A model generated the notes under the pieces. The model ran no database searches and was not told where the DNA came from. It saw only the letters and a program-made list of their open reading frames with translations. Shown here piece after piece: positions 26,369-36,159 of a stretch of 64,000 bases of DNA; positions within the stretch are counted from its first letter, which is position 1; every line of letters starts with the position of its first letter. The DNA is from JAFEBO01 sp044221315 (GTDB taxonomy: Bacteria > Planctomycetota > Phycisphaerae > Phycisphaerales > UBA1924). The translations under genes and the position numbers were made by a program. The stretch spans positions 1 to 64,000 of the forward strand of contig JBGAPK010000014.1 of assembly GCA_044221315.1 (NCBI GenBank). Reading direction: 5' to 3'.

Positions 26369-29300
26369 ATGCCCAAGTGCCCATCCTGCTCGCTTGATGT
26401 CCCTGCCGCGGCGAAGTTCTGTCCATCGTGCGGGGGGGCGATGTCCATAGGCCCGTCGCCGACCGAGCAGTCGTTCGGAGACGCGCAGGACATGATGCAG
26501 ACGGCGGTTTCGCTGCCGCCGGTTTCGCCCGCGACGCAGCCCCGGCCGGCGGATCTCTCAACGCCAACGCGGCCGGCGACCCTCCCTCCCACGGTCTCCG
26601 GATCGGGCATGGCGGGGGTGGGATCGTCTCCTTCGATCTTGCCTTCGGCCGTCTCACGCCCGGTGAGTGTTCCTCCGATGCGTGGGGCGATCCCGCCGCG
26701 CGACGAGAAGCTGGAAGCGACGATCCCGAGCCCGAGCAACAAATCGGGGCCGCCCGGGTCGGGGACGCCGGCGGCGCCCGAATCGGCGGTGGCGATGCCG
26801 GCGTATGAGCCGCCGCGCGGGACCGGGGGTTCGGTTCGAGCAACTTCGGGAACTTCGATTTTCGCGGGCGCGGAACTGGGGAGGTTCGTGCCCGGAACTG
26901 TCTTCGGGCAGCGCTACCGGATCATCGGGCGCCTGGGCAAGGGCGGCATGGGCGATGTGTACCGAGCCGACGACATCAAGCTCGGCCAGCCGTGCGCGAT
27001 GAAGTTCCTGCCGGAGCAGTTGGGGCAGGATCGGGCGGCGCTGATCCGGCTGTTCAATGAGGTGAAGATCGCGCGGGCGGTGAGCCATCCGAACGTGTGC
27101 CGCGTGTACGACCTGGGCGATGAGGGCGGGCAGCACTTTATCTCGATGGAGTACGTGGACGGCGAGGACTTGTCGAGCCTGCTCCGGCGCATCGGGCGCC
27201 TGCCGGGGGACAAGGCGCTGCAGATTTCGAGGCAGTTGGCGGCGGGGCTTGCCGCCGCGCACGAGAAGGGCGTGCTTCACCGGGATCTGAAGCCTGCGAA
27301 CGTGATGATCGACGGACGCGGGCATGTGCGGATCATGGACTTTGGGCTGGCGGGGCTCGCGGAGGAACTCAAGGGCGACACCGGGCGCGCGGGCACGCCT
27401 GCGTACATGGCGCCGGAGCAGTTGGCGGGTCGCGGCGTGACGGCCAAGAGCGACGTCTACGCCATCGGGCTTTTGTTCTACGAGGTTTTTTCGGGCAGGC
27501 CCGTGTTCCGGCCCGAGTCGATGCAGGACCTGGCGCGTCTGCACAAGCAGCCGATCGCGACGATTTCGACGCTTGTTCCGGACATCGACCCGGGCGTCGA
27601 GAAGGTCATCATGAAGTGCCTGGAGCGCGACCCGGACCTGCGTCCGGCGTCGGCGCTCGCCGTGGCGAACCTGCTTGGCGGGGACGCGCTGACGGCGGCG
27701 CTCGCGGCGGGCGAGACTCCGAGCCCGGAACTGGTCGCGGCGTCGGGCTCGCGGGGCGCGCTGGCGCCGGCGATTGCGGCGGCGCTGCTTCTCTCGTGCG
27801 TGCTGGCGGTCTTTGGCGCTGCGTCGCTCAACGGCAAAGTCAAACTGTTCGCGAGCACGACGATGGATTACGCGCCGGTCACGCTGGCGGACAAGGCTCG
27901 CGACGCCCTCAAGCAGCTCGGTCACAATTACCGGGGTGTGGACAGCGCGTACGGTTTGGAAGAGGTGCGGCCGGAGACGCCCGAGGGGCAATCGCCGGTC
28001 GCTCCCAAGATGCGATTCTGGTACCGCGAGAGCGATCATCCCTATCCGGCGGGTCCGGGCGGGCAGGTCACGCGACTGAATCCGCCCCCGGCGGCCACAG
28101 GTGAACGCAGCGTCCTCATGGACCTCAAGGGCAAGGTGATCGAGGCGAGCGCGCCCGTCGCGGCCGGATCGACTGTTTCCGCGACAGCGCAATTCTCCGA
28201 CGCCGACCTTCGTCGCATCGTCGAATTGACCGACGCGACGAGGCTCGAACCGATGGAATCGGCCGATTTCGTGCCGGCGTCCTTTTCGACGGCTCGCCAC
28301 TCCTACAAGAGCGTGCGCTCGGGTGCACGCGGTGCCGCGCCGTCGCCTGTGCGTGTCGATATCGCAAACGTCGGAAATTTGGTGACGTATCTTTCGGTGC
28401 ACGATGGCCTTGGGCCGGTTGTGCACACGGCAGAGTCCAAGCCGAGCGCGGCGGCGGCGGGGTCGACGTGGGTGATCGCGGCGTCGCTCGGGCTCCTCTT
28501 CCTTGGGCTGCATGCCATCCCGATCTGGATGGCCGTCTACAGCCTTCGGCAGGGAAAAGCGGACCGCAAGGGCGCCGGCCGCTTGGCCGTGGCCACGTTC
28601 GCATTCTCATCGCTTGCCTTTCTGTGCCGGGCACATTTCTCGCAGGAGCAGGGATCGCTTGTGGACACCGTGAAGGATGCGCTCTCGTGGTCGGCGTACC
28701 TCGGCGTGATGGTCTGGCTGCTGTACGTTGGTCTCGAACCGATCATCCGCAAGCGCTGGCCGCAGAGTTTGGTGAGCTGGAGCCGGTTGCTGGCGGGCTC
28801 GTGGAAAGACCCGCGGGTCGGGCGAGATGTCGTCATCGGCTGCCTGGCGGGAACAGCGTGGATTCTGGCCGTGCAGGGCGTTGCGCTGTGGCTCAACCGC
28901 GGGGTTCCACCTCCGGGGGCAGCGCTCGGAATCAACGAACTCACGCTGATGGGCCCGCTTCCGGCGCTGTCCGTGCTCTTTTCGTCGGTGATCGGCGCGA
29001 TCCTGTTCACGCTCTCGCTCACGTTCTTGTGCACGCTGCCGAGGTTTGTGCTGGGCAACCACATCGCGGCAAGCGCCGCGGTCTTCGCGCTGCTCGCGGT
29101 CTTCTTCGCGTGGGTGATGATGGCGCAGACGGGCGCCGCCGGTTCGCCGGTGGTCGCCGTCGCGGGCTTTGTGGGCGGTGCTGTTGCCGGCCTCATCCTG
29201 ACGCGCCTGGGGCTGCTCACGCTGCTCATCGCATTCTTCGTCGCAGGATTGCTCTGGGATTTCCCGGTCTCGCTCGGGGGCGGATGGACGATGGCGAGTT

Positions 29301-29392
29301 CGCTGGCGGCGATCGGCGTGGTGCTGGCGCTGGCGGGGTTCGGCGCGTTCGCGAGCCTGGGGCTGGGGATGGGGCAGGCGCGGAGGGTGTGA
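26369..29392 (+). CDS. Membrane Ser/Thr protein kinase with N-terminal zinc ribbon (paralog A)
   Basis: 1007 residues. The N-terminal zinc ribbon (CPSC and CPSC) is followed by a Pro/Ser-rich linker of about 140 residues and a complete Hanks-type kinase: GKGGMGDVY, catalytic K212, HRDLKPAN (D306), DFG at 324-326, YMAPEQ. After a first membrane helix (about 470) comes a soluble segment (LADKARDALKQLGH) and then a multi-helix membrane region. ATG 26369 has GAGG nine bases upstream. The C-terminal layout is shared with the kinase at 48312-51149 (LEP..RKRWP, SWSRLLAG, DPRVGR). Input signal unknown. Confidence 0.9.
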   Translation: MPKCPSCSLDVPAAAKFCPSCGGAMSIGPSPTEQSFGDAQDMMQTAVSLPPVSPATQPRPADLSTPTRPATLPPTVSGSGMAGVGSSPSILPSAVSRPVSVPPMRGAIPPRDEKLEATIPSPSNKSGPPGSGTPAAPESAVAMPAYEPPRGTGGSVRATSGTSIFAGAELGRFVPGTVFGQRYRIIGRLGKGGMGDVYRADDIKLGQPCAMKFLPEQLGQDRAALIRLFNEVKIARAVSHPNVCRVYDLGDEGGQHFISMEYVDGEDLSSLLRRIGRLPGDKALQISRQLAAGLAAAHEKGVLHRDLKPANVMIDGRGHVRIMDFGLAGLAEELKGDTGRAGTPAYMAPEQLAGRGVTAKSDVYAIGLLFYEVFSGRPVFRPESMQDLARLHKQPIATISTLVPDIDPGVEKVIMKCLERDPDLRPASALAVANLLGGDALTAALAAGETPSPELVAASGSRGALAPAIAAALLLSCVLAVFGAASLNGKVKLFASTTMDYAPVTLADKARDALKQLGHNYRGVDSAYGLEEVRPETPEGQSPVAPKMRFWYRESDHPYPAGPGGQVTRLNPPPAATGERSVLMDLKGKVIEASAPVAAGSTVSATAQFSDADLRRIVELTDATRLEPMESADFVPASFSTARHSYKSVRSGARGAAPSPVRVDIANVGNLVTYLSVHDGLGPVVHTAESKPSAAAAGSTWVIAASLGLLFLGLHAIPIWMAVYSLRQGKADRKGAGRLAVATFAFSSLAFLCRAHFSQEQGSLVDTVKDALSWSAYLGVMVWLLYVGLEPIIRKRWPQSLVSWSRLLAGSWKDPRVGRDVVIGCLAGTAWILAVQGVALWLNRGVPPPGAALGINELTLMGPLPALSVLFSSVIGAILFTLSLTFLCTLPRFVLGNHIAASAAVFALLAVFFAWVMMAQTGAAGSPVVAVAGFVGGAVAGLILTRLGLLTLLIAFFVAGLLWDFPVSLGGGWTMASSLAAIGVVLALAGFGAFASLGLGMGQARRV

Positions 29393-29546
29393 CGGGCTTG
29401 TAAATTCGGGTGTTCTCGGGCGTGCGACTGCTTCGCGGTGGATAGGGCGTGGGTCGGAATGCCGCACGCCTCTGCTTTCGCACAAATCACGAATTGGTGA
29501 GTCGACCGGAAGAAGAATCCGGCTAGACTGCGAATCGAGACTCGCC

Positions 29547-32312
29547 ATGAACAGAGTGTTTGCCGCTCAAGTTGTGCTGGCGTGCGGAATAACATTGGCG
29601 CTCCTGCTCGGCGCTGTTGCGCGGGGAGCGCAGGCGTGCCCAGCTCAATGGCTGCCGGGCCAGGGCGTGCCGGGCGTTGATGGTACCGTGAACGCCATCG
29701 CGGTTTTGCCGGACGGAGATGTGATCGCGGGCGGGTTCTTCACCATCGCCGGTACCGCCTCGGTTCAGAACATCGCACGCTACAACCCCGCGACCGGGCT
29801 TTGGTCGGCGCTCGGATCGGGAATCGGTTCGGATTTCTATTACCACCCCTCGGTGTTGAGCCTCGCGGTATTGCCCGGGGGAGATGTCATCGTGGGCGGG
29901 TTCTTCAACCTGGCAGGCGGCCTCTCGGCGAACAACATCGCCCGCTACAACCCCACAACGGGCGTGTGGTCCGCGCTCGGCTCGGGCACCGATCACAGCG
30001 TGTTTTCGCTCGCGGTGCTTCCGAATGGAGACTTGGTTGCGGGGGGAGCGTTTCCCCATGCCGGCGGCACGCTGGTGAGGTCGATCGCGCGATTCAGCTT
30101 CACGTCCAACGTGTGGGCCGCGCTCGGATCGGGCGTGGATTTCAACGTGTACGCTCTCGCAGTGCTCGCGGACGGGAGCATGGTGGCGGGCGGCGATTTC
30201 TCCAATGCGGGGGGAGTCGCGGCAAGCAGCATCGCTCGCTACGACTCCGGCAGCCGCAAATGGTCCGCAATGGGCGATGGGACGAACAACCAGGTCTCGG
30301 CGTTGTCGGTGCTGCCGAACGGCGATCTGGTTGTGGGTGGAAGGTTCTCATCGGCGGGTGGACTGCCCGCGAACCGCATCGCTCGCTACCGCGCGAGCAC
30401 CGCGGAGTGGGCGGCACTTGATTCGGGCACCGGCGGAGATGTTGCCGCATTAGCCGCGCTCCCGACCGGAGAAGTAATTGTGTGCGGCTCTTTCGACTCG
30501 GCCGGAGGAAAGCCGGCGAACAACATCGCCCGCTACAACCCTGCGACGGGCCTCTGGTCCGGCCTGGATGCGGGAACGGGGCGAATCGGGAGTTCGCTCG
30601 CTCTTCTGCCGGACGGGAGCATCCTGGCGGGCGGCCAATTCGGTACCGCGGGCGGAAAGGCCGCATTCGGAATCGCCCGGTTTTTTTCTGATCGCGAGGT
30701 CTGGTCGGCACTTGCTTCGGGCTTCGATGGTCCGGTGAATGCCATCGTAATCCTCCCCGACGGCGACATGGTCGTTGGTGGGGCGTTCACGACGACGGGA
30801 GAAGTTGCCGCGAAAAACGTCGCCCGGCGCAACCGAATGACCGGGGCGTGGACCGCGTTGGGATCCGGAGTGAACGGCGCTGTCGCGGCTCTTGCCGTGC
30901 AGCCAGGCGGGGACTTGATAGTCGGAGGCACGTTTGCCACGGCCGGAGAGGAACAGGCCAACAACATCGCCCGCTACAGACCGAGCAACCATGCATGGTC
31001 CGCCCTGGGTTCAGGGACTGACGGCGGCGTTTCTGCGCTCGCCGTTTTTCCGAACGGCGACTTGTACGTCGGTGGAGGATTCAAGCTGGCGGGCGGGGTG
31101 AAGGCCGACAACATCGCTCGAGTCGACGCGGATTCGGGCGGCTGGTCAGCTCTGGGCTCGGGGACGAATTCGAATGTGATGGCGCTCGCCGTGCTCCCGG
31201 ACCAGAGCATCGTCGCCGGAGGGTATTTCACCGTCGCGGGCGGCGCCTCGATGGCTCACATTGCGAGGTATTCTCCGAACACTGATGCTTGGTCGTCTCT
31301 TGGCGCCGGCACAACAAGCGCCGTTCTCGCCCTCGCAACGATGGCGAATGGAGACTTGATTGCCGGTGGTTATTTCCATCGGGCCGGAGACGTGGACGCG
31401 ACCTGCATCGCCCGGTTCCAAACCGGAACCGCAAGCTGGTCGCCGCTGAATTCGCTGGCTGTAACAGGCAACGGTGCACCGGTGGTTTTCTCGCTCGCGG
31501 TGCTCCCCGGTGGCGCCATCATCGCGGGCGGGGATTTCATTTTCAGAACGGCCGGAGCCGACGCGAACAACATTGCCCGGTTTCACCCCGTCACGGGAGA
31601 CTGCTTTGCGTTCGGATCAGGGATGTCCGGCGCACGCAACCACCGGGTCCTTGCTCTCGCGGCGCTTGCGGATGGAGGGATCGCCGACGTCGTTGCCGGT
31701 GGCAGTTTCACCGTCGCCGGCGGGATCGCCTCCGCGTCTATCGCGCAGTACTCCCTGGACCCTTCGGCTGCGACGATTACCGCCCAACCGCGGCCGGCGA
31801 TCGGCTGTTCGTCCGGCCCCATTTCCTTTTCACTGATCGCTAGCGGCACCACACCCATTCGCTTCCAATGGCAATGGGAACAGACGGGCACCCCGGGTAG
31901 CTGGTCTGACGTCGAAGAGGGCGGAAACGTGGATTCCGGGGGGGCGCCCAGATTCATAGCGACCGGCGTACACACGCCGACGGTACGAGTTGCCGGAGAT
32001 GCTCCGCCATTCGGCACCCTTGAGGTCATCGCGGCCGTTCGGTGCGTTGTTTCAAATTCATGCGGGGGCACGACAAGCGATTCTGCGGTTCTCACGATCG
32101 CCGGGCCGGATTGCTGTCCGTCAGACCTGGATTTCGACGGCCTGGTGAATGACGGTGACTTTCAGATATTTTCGCTTGCGTACGACCTGCTTGACTGTGC
32201 AGATTGGGAGATGCCGTCGGGCTGTCCAGCCGATCTCACCGGCGATGGCCTCGTGGACGACGCAGATTTCGTCGTTTTCCTCCGGTCGTACCTCGAGAAC
32301 ATCTGCAACTAG
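29547..32312 (+). CDS. Secreted 14-repeat beta-propeller-like protein with dockerin
   Basis: 921 residues. A signal peptide at 1-33 is followed by about 14 tandem repeats of roughly 45-50 residues with the pattern NIARYNPATGLWSALGSG then LAVLPGGDVIVGGFF, resembling Kelch/propeller blades (residues about 35-730). An immunoglobulin-like segment follows (FQWQWEQTG, CVVSNSCGG). The C-terminus is a two-repeat dockerin (DLDFDGLVNDGDF, DLTGDGLVDDADF) bounded by CC and a final Cys. Probably a surface or extracellular binding protein. The first ATG 29547 is suitable. Ligand unknown. Confidence 0.87.
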   Translation: MNRVFAAQVVLACGITLALLLGAVARGAQACPAQWLPGQGVPGVDGTVNAIAVLPDGDVIAGGFFTIAGTASVQNIARYNPATGLWSALGSGIGSDFYYHPSVLSLAVLPGGDVIVGGFFNLAGGLSANNIARYNPTTGVWSALGSGTDHSVFSLAVLPNGDLVAGGAFPHAGGTLVRSIARFSFTSNVWAALGSGVDFNVYALAVLADGSMVAGGDFSNAGGVAASSIARYDSGSRKWSAMGDGTNNQVSALSVLPNGDLVVGGRFSSAGGLPANRIARYRASTAEWAALDSGTGGDVAALAALPTGEVIVCGSFDSAGGKPANNIARYNPATGLWSGLDAGTGRIGSSLALLPDGSILAGGQFGTAGGKAAFGIARFFSDREVWSALASGFDGPVNAIVILPDGDMVVGGAFTTTGEVAAKNVARRNRMTGAWTALGSGVNGAVAALAVQPGGDLIVGGTFATAGEEQANNIARYRPSNHAWSALGSGTDGGVSALAVFPNGDLYVGGGFKLAGGVKADNIARVDADSGGWSALGSGTNSNVMALAVLPDQSIVAGGYFTVAGGASMAHIARYSPNTDAWSSLGAGTTSAVLALATMANGDLIAGGYFHRAGDVDATCIARFQTGTASWSPLNSLAVTGNGAPVVFSLAVLPGGAIIAGGDFIFRTAGADANNIARFHPVTGDCFAFGSGMSGARNHRVLALAALADGGIADVVAGGSFTVAGGIASASIAQYSLDPSAATITAQPRPAIGCSSGPISFSLIASGTTPIRFQWQWEQTGTPGSWSDVEEGGNVDSGGAPRFIATGVHTPTVRVAGDAPPFGTLEVIAAVRCVVSNSCGGTTSDSAVLTIAGPDCCPSDLDFDGLVNDGDFQIFSLAYDLLDCADWEMPSGCPADLTGDGLVDDADFVVFLRSYLENICN

Positions 32313-32350
32313 CCTCGCCCCATCAGCATGACGCGGCCACGGGCAGGCTT

Positions 32351-33040
32351 TCAGAACGCAAACACCGTATCCAGCAATTGCGGTATCCAGCCCTTCTTCG
32401 CCGAGTTGCGGACGTCGCCTTCGTTTTTCACGCTGACGATCATGTCGGCCAACTGGCTCGAGAGAACGGTGTTGCTGGTGGTGACATCCTCGGTGCGGAC
32501 GTTGCCGGTCAGGACGACGGTTGTCACCTCGGCGTCGCGGGTGACGGTCTTCTTGGCCTCGAGGACCAGCACGCCGTTGGGCTTGACGTCGATGATGGTC
32601 GCGGTGATCTTGGCGCTCAGTTTGTCGGCGCGGTCGTAGTTGCCCTTGCCCTCCCACTTGGGGTTGGCGTTGAGTTCGACCTGGGCGATCGGGTTGCGGG
32701 GCGAGTTCTCGAGGCGCAGGCCGTAGAGCTCGGGGAGCGCCGGGAAGTGATTCAGGGACGCGTTGAAGTTGAGCTTCTTCTCGCTCTTGGCATCGGTGTC
32801 GGACGTGCTGGTGGTTTGCTCGTCGATCAGGATGGTGACGAGGTCGTTCTTCTTGAAGCTCTTTGGCTTGGGGGCGGAAACGTAGAAGAGGCTGGCCTCC
32901 TTCAGGGGCATCTGGGCCTGTTCCTTGGCCGCTTCGGAATTCGCGCCGGCGTCGGCGGCTGGTTGCTCGTCGCGCAGGAGGCTCTGCGCGCCGGCGAGGG
33001 CGGGAAAAGAGGCGACGATGATCAGAGGAAGAGTTCGCAT
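32351..33040 (-). CDS. flgH: Flagellar L-ring protein FlgH
   Basis: Outer-membrane ring around the flagellar rod. The core SFKKNDLVTILIDEQTTSTSDTDA and GNVRTEDVTTSNTVLSSQLADMIV is diagnostic. The start is at ATG 33040, giving a plain signal peptide (LPLIIVASFPALAGAQS); ATG 33079 in frame would overlap flgA by 11 bases. In proteobacteria FlgH is a lipoprotein with a lipobox Cys, but this protein contains no cysteine at all. It is the last gene of the flgF-flgG-flgA-flgH set. Confidence 0.92.
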   Translation of the reverse strand: MRTLPLIIVASFPALAGAQSLLRDEQPAADAGANSEAAKEQAQMPLKEASLFYVSAPKPKSFKKNDLVTILIDEQTTSTSDTDAKSEKKLNFNASLNHFPALPELYGLRLENSPRNPIAQVELNANPKWEGKGNYDRADKLSAKITATIIDVKPNGVLVLEAKKTVTRDAEVTTVVLTGNVRTEDVTTSNTVLSSQLADMIVSVKNEGDVRNSAKKGWIPQLLDTVFAF

Positions 33041-33068
33041 GAGAGGGCTCGCGGTTTTCGGTAGAGAC

Positions 33069-34388
33069 TCACGGGACATCGAGCGGCGTGAACTTCATCT
33101 TCTTGAGGGGCTTCTTGGGGTCCTGCGTGCGGGCATCGACGACGAACGTGCCGTCGGGACGGGTCGTGACTTTTTCGACGCTGATGGCGCCCACCGTGGC
33201 CTTGGTTGTCGCCGTGGACGATGGCTGCGGCTTGGAAGACTGGGGAACGTCGGCCGGCGCGGGCTGGGGTGGGTGCTGGAGGGCCGGCTGGGGCGCCGGT
33301 TCGTTGGCGAAGACCTGGTCTTCCGGCTGAGCGGCGTTGATGACCGCCTGCCCCGCCGCGACGACTCGGGCGGAGACCTTGCTCTTGGGATTGCGCAGGG
33401 GCGCGAAGTCGATCGTCTCGCCCTCGCGGGCGGCGGAGAGGGCGCGGGCGCGGGTGTTCATCACGACCGAGCCGGCAAGGCAGGCGACGTTGACGATGTC
33501 ACCACGCTTGACGAGCAGGGCGGGCTCGACATCGCCCTCGACAAAGAGCTGGCCGACCTGCATCCGGTTCTTGACGACAAACCCCACGACGGATGATTCG
33601 GGGATGAGCCGCTCACCCGGGGCGGTCCAACGGCACTCGGCGATGATCACGTCGCGCGACACAACATCGCCCCGATGAAGCGCCCGGCTCGCGGCCACCA
33701 CATTCAATTTCTGCTCAACCTGCACTTTGGCCGTGCCCGCCGCGATGACTTTTTCGCCCTCGAACACGCGGACCATGACGGGGACGAGCGCGCCCAGGCC
33801 GGTCGGCTGAATATCGAGGATGCGGCCGGTGCCGGGGGTGTCGAGCAGCTTGGCATCGGCGTCGGAGAAGGCGACGCGGACGTCGGCCGGCTCCGCCTTG
33901 AGAAAACTCGCGAGTCGCGAGGCGACGCCGGAGCGGACCGTGTCTTCCTTCAGCTCGGAGACCAGACGCCAATCCGGCCCGATGGGCTTGAGCTTTCCGG
34001 GTGCTGGAGGCGTCGGAGCCGGAGCCGGCGCGATATCGATCACCAGGGGCTTGGGCTCGGCGACGCGAAGGGTGCAGGTGTCGCCGCTGAGGGCGATCTT
34101 GCCCCAGCGGGCCTCGGGCTTGGCGGTGGAGACGGCCTGACGGACGTCATCGATGGACAGATCGAACGTGCCCGTGGCCGAACGGCGCGCGACGGGGTCG
34201 GCGATGATGACGGCCTCGCCGAGGGACTGGGCGTCGGAGCCTTCGAGGGAGGCGATGTCCTTGAGCGTGACGGGGGCGTCGGAGGCGACGCGGACGGACG
34301 AGCGCAGAACGATCGCGTCGGCCCGCACGAATTGCGCAAGGAGGGTTGCCGCGCCGATGAGCAGGAATTTGATCGCCGAGGAGACCAT
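33069..34388 (-). CDS. flgA: Flagellar P-ring assembly protein FlgA, extended
   Basis: Periplasmic chaperone for the P-ring protein FlgI. 439 residues versus about 220 in E. coli. A signal peptide (FLLIGAATLLAQFVRADA) and an additional N-terminal domain precede the SAF-type FlgA domain (VVAASRALHRGDVVSRDVII, then VKNRMQVGQLFVEGDVEPALLVKRGDIV). A Pro/Gln-rich tail and a short conserved-looking C-terminus follow. It starts five bases after the flgG stop, so both are one unit. Confidence 0.9.
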   Translation of the reverse strand: MVSSAIKFLLIGAATLLAQFVRADAIVLRSSVRVASDAPVTLKDIASLEGSDAQSLGEAVIIADPVARRSATGTFDLSIDDVRQAVSTAKPEARWGKIALSGDTCTLRVAEPKPLVIDIAPAPAPTPPAPGKLKPIGPDWRLVSELKEDTVRSGVASRLASFLKAEPADVRVAFSDADAKLLDTPGTGRILDIQPTGLGALVPVMVRVFEGEKVIAAGTAKVQVEQKLNVVAASRALHRGDVVSRDVIIAECRWTAPGERLIPESSVVGFVVKNRMQVGQLFVEGDVEPALLVKRGDIVNVACLAGSVVMNTRARALSAAREGETIDFAPLRNPKSKVSARVVAAGQAVINAAQPEDQVFANEPAPQPALQHPPQPAPADVPQSSKPQPSSTATTKATVGAISVEKVTTRPDGTFVVDARTQDPKKPLKKMKFTPLDVP

Positions 34389-34393
34389 GGCTA

Positions 34394-35197
34394 TTACCGG
34401 CGGAGCTGGGAGACTGCGCGGAGGGAGTCGTCGGCCGCACGGATGACCTGGCTGTTGAACTCAAAGGCCCGCTGGGTTCGGATGAGATCGACCATCTCGC
34501 GGGTCGGATCGACGTTGGAGTTTTCGAGGAAGCCCTGGCGGATCTCGCCTCGCTGATCGGTGCCGGGCTCGCCGGTGATGGGCGGCCCGGAGCCGGCGGT
34601 CTCGGTGTAGATGTTCTCGCCGATCTGGAGCAGGCCGCCGGCGTTGGGGAAGACGGCGAGTTGGATCTGGCCCTGCAACTGGGGCTGGGTGCTGCCGGCG
34701 ATGGTGGCGTAGACGCGTCCGGCGTTATCGATCGAGATGGCGGTCGCGTTGGGGTCGATGGTGATGACGGGCTGGAGTCGCCGGCCCTGGTCGTTGGCCA
34801 TGACGATCTCGCGGTCGGCGTTGAGGGCGAGGTTGCCGGCGCGGGTGTAGCCGGTCGTCCCCTGGCTGGGCTCGATGCCGACCTGGAGGAAGCCGAAGCC
34901 GTCGATCTGGACATCGAGCGGGCGACCGGTCTGGAGGGGGGCGCCCTCGGTGAAGTCGAGCTGTGTGCTGGAGACCTTGGTGCCAAGGCCGATCTGGATG
35001 CCGGTGGGCGTCTTGTCGCCGATCGCATTTTCCACGCCCGGCTGCAGTTTGTGCAGGTAGAGCAGGTCCTGGAAATTGGTGCGGCTGGCCTTGAACCCGA
35101 CTGTATTCAGGTTCGCCAGGTTGTTGGCCGTCACGTCGAGTGACGTGTTGAGCGCAGACAGTGCCGACGCGGACGAATAAAGAGCGTTGATAGCCAT
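34394..35197 (-). CDS. flgG: Flagellar distal rod protein FlgG
   Basis: 267 residues, typical FlgG length (E. coli 260). The rod signature DVTANNLANLNTVGFKASR is at the N-terminus, the FlgG-specific QTGRPLDVQIDGFGFLQV in the middle, and DPTREMVDLIRTQRAFEFNS plus the coiled C-terminus at the end. It is preceded by its own sigma-54-like element at 35213-35230 and by a large inverted repeat that separates it from flgF. Confidence 0.95.
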   Translation of the reverse strand: MAINALYSSASALSALNTSLDVTANNLANLNTVGFKASRTNFQDLLYLHKLQPGVENAIGDKTPTGIQIGLGTKVSSTQLDFTEGAPLQTGRPLDVQIDGFGFLQVGIEPSQGTTGYTRAGNLALNADREIVMANDQGRRLQPVITIDPNATAISIDNAGRVYATIAGSTQPQLQGQIQLAVFPNAGGLLQIGENIYTETAGSGPPITGEPGTDQRGEIRQGFLENSNVDPTREMVDLIRTQRAFEFNSQVIRAADDSLRAVSQLRR

Positions 35198-35212
35198 AGC
35201 GGAAGTGGGTTA

Positions 35213-35230
35213 CGCGAACGGCGTGCCGCC
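35213..35230 (-). promoter_or_regulatory. Sigma-54-like promoter of flgG
   Basis: On the minus strand, CGGCACG-CCGT-TCGCG keeps the invariant GG and GC separated by ten bases; the -12 half differs from TTGC by one base. The predicted start lies about five bases before the flgG ATG. Confidence 0.5.
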
Positions 35231-35239
35231 GCGGCAGAA

Positions 35240-35342
35240 AGGTGTCGAGGTGTCGAGGTTTCGAGGTGTCAAGGGAAGACGGCGACCTGGGCGTCGAATG
35301 GCTTTCCCTCGACACCTCGTCACCTGGACACCTCGACACCTT
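35240..35342. repeat. Long imperfect inverted repeat, GGTGTCGAG motif (element C)
   Basis: The left arm (about 35240-35277) iterates GGTGTCGAG, GTGTCGAGG and TCGAGGTGTC. The right arm (about 35304-35342) is nearly its reverse complement (CTCGACACCTCG, CCTCGACACC). A stem of about 35 bp with a few mismatches has a loop of about 25 bases. It lies between flgF and flgG. Confidence 0.85.
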
Positions 35343-35347
35343 GCTTT

Positions 35348-36124
35348 TCAGGCCATTCTGCCGAACGTGTTGATCGCCCGGTCGAGCATGCGGTCCTGGG
35401 CCTGAACGATCGAGATGTTGGCGTCCACATCTCGCGAGGTTTCCTGCACGCGGAGTAGCGCCTTCATCTCGTCCACGCCCGATTCCTCGAGCTGGCCCTG
35501 CTTGACGAGACCGGCGCCCCGGTTCATGCGGGTGACCTGGGCCGCCGGAGCCTGGAGGATGCTGCCGCCACGCTTGGTGATCGAGTTCTGGTTCGCGGCA
35601 TTGAAGACGCCGATGGTCGCGACTTCGGTGCCGTTCACGGTCACGAGGCCGTCGGGCGCGATCTTGACCGGGCCGGGCGGGAGCGTGATGGGGCGTGAGA
35701 CGCGGTCGAGAATCGGTGCGCCGGTGCTGGCCTGCACGAGCCGGCCCTGCGCGCTTCGGGTGAGGCGTCCGTCGCGTGTGAGGAGGGCGGTGCGCCCGGT
35801 GTCCTTGGGGCCGCCCTGGACTTGGAAATAGCCGTCGCCCTCGATGGCGAGATCGAACGCGTTGTTGGTGATCTTGGTGCCACCCTGTCCAAGGTCGATC
35901 TTGGTGGGCGCGGCAAGCACGCCGGCGCCGAGGCGCTCCAGCATGGCGTCGGAGGGTGCGTTGGGCAGGTTGTCCTCGATCCGGGCGGCGGAACGCTGCA
36001 TGAGGGCAGGTATGTCGGCCTTGAAGCCGATCGTGTCCATGTTGGCGAGGTTGTTGGCGTAGACGTCCTGCCGGTACATGGAGGTCAGGACGCCCGAGCT
36101 GGAGATCTGGATGCCGTAGTTCAT
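35348..36124 (-). CDS. flgF: Flagellar rod/hook-basal body protein FlgF
   Basis: 258 residues. N-terminal rod signature QDVYANNLANMDTIGFKAD, central FDLAIEGDGYFQVQGG and C-terminal helix (LLRVQETSRDVDANISIVQAQDRMLDRAIN) match the FlgF/FlgG family. The position before flgG makes FlgF the best name. ATG 36124 is chosen because the family N-terminus (MNYGIQISSSGV) begins there and a sigma-54 element ends 36 bp upstream. Confidence 0.87.
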   Translation of the reverse strand: MNYGIQISSSGVLTSMYRQDVYANNLANMDTIGFKADIPALMQRSAARIEDNLPNAPSDAMLERLGAGVLAAPTKIDLGQGGTKITNNAFDLAIEGDGYFQVQGGPKDTGRTALLTRDGRLTRSAQGRLVQASTGAPILDRVSRPITLPPGPVKIAPDGLVTVNGTEVATIGVFNAANQNSITKRGGSILQAPAAQVTRMNRGAGLVKQGQLEESGVDEMKALLRVQETSRDVDANISIVQAQDRMLDRAINTFGRMA

Positions 36125-36159
36125 GCGTGGCTCGCGCGGAGATTGCCGACTGGGATGAT

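Noticed and set aside
29547..31770. Tandem repeat region considered as a DNA satellite or CRISPR-like array
   Set aside because: Repeats are in frame with codon-level variation and hydrophobic pattern, so they are protein repeats.
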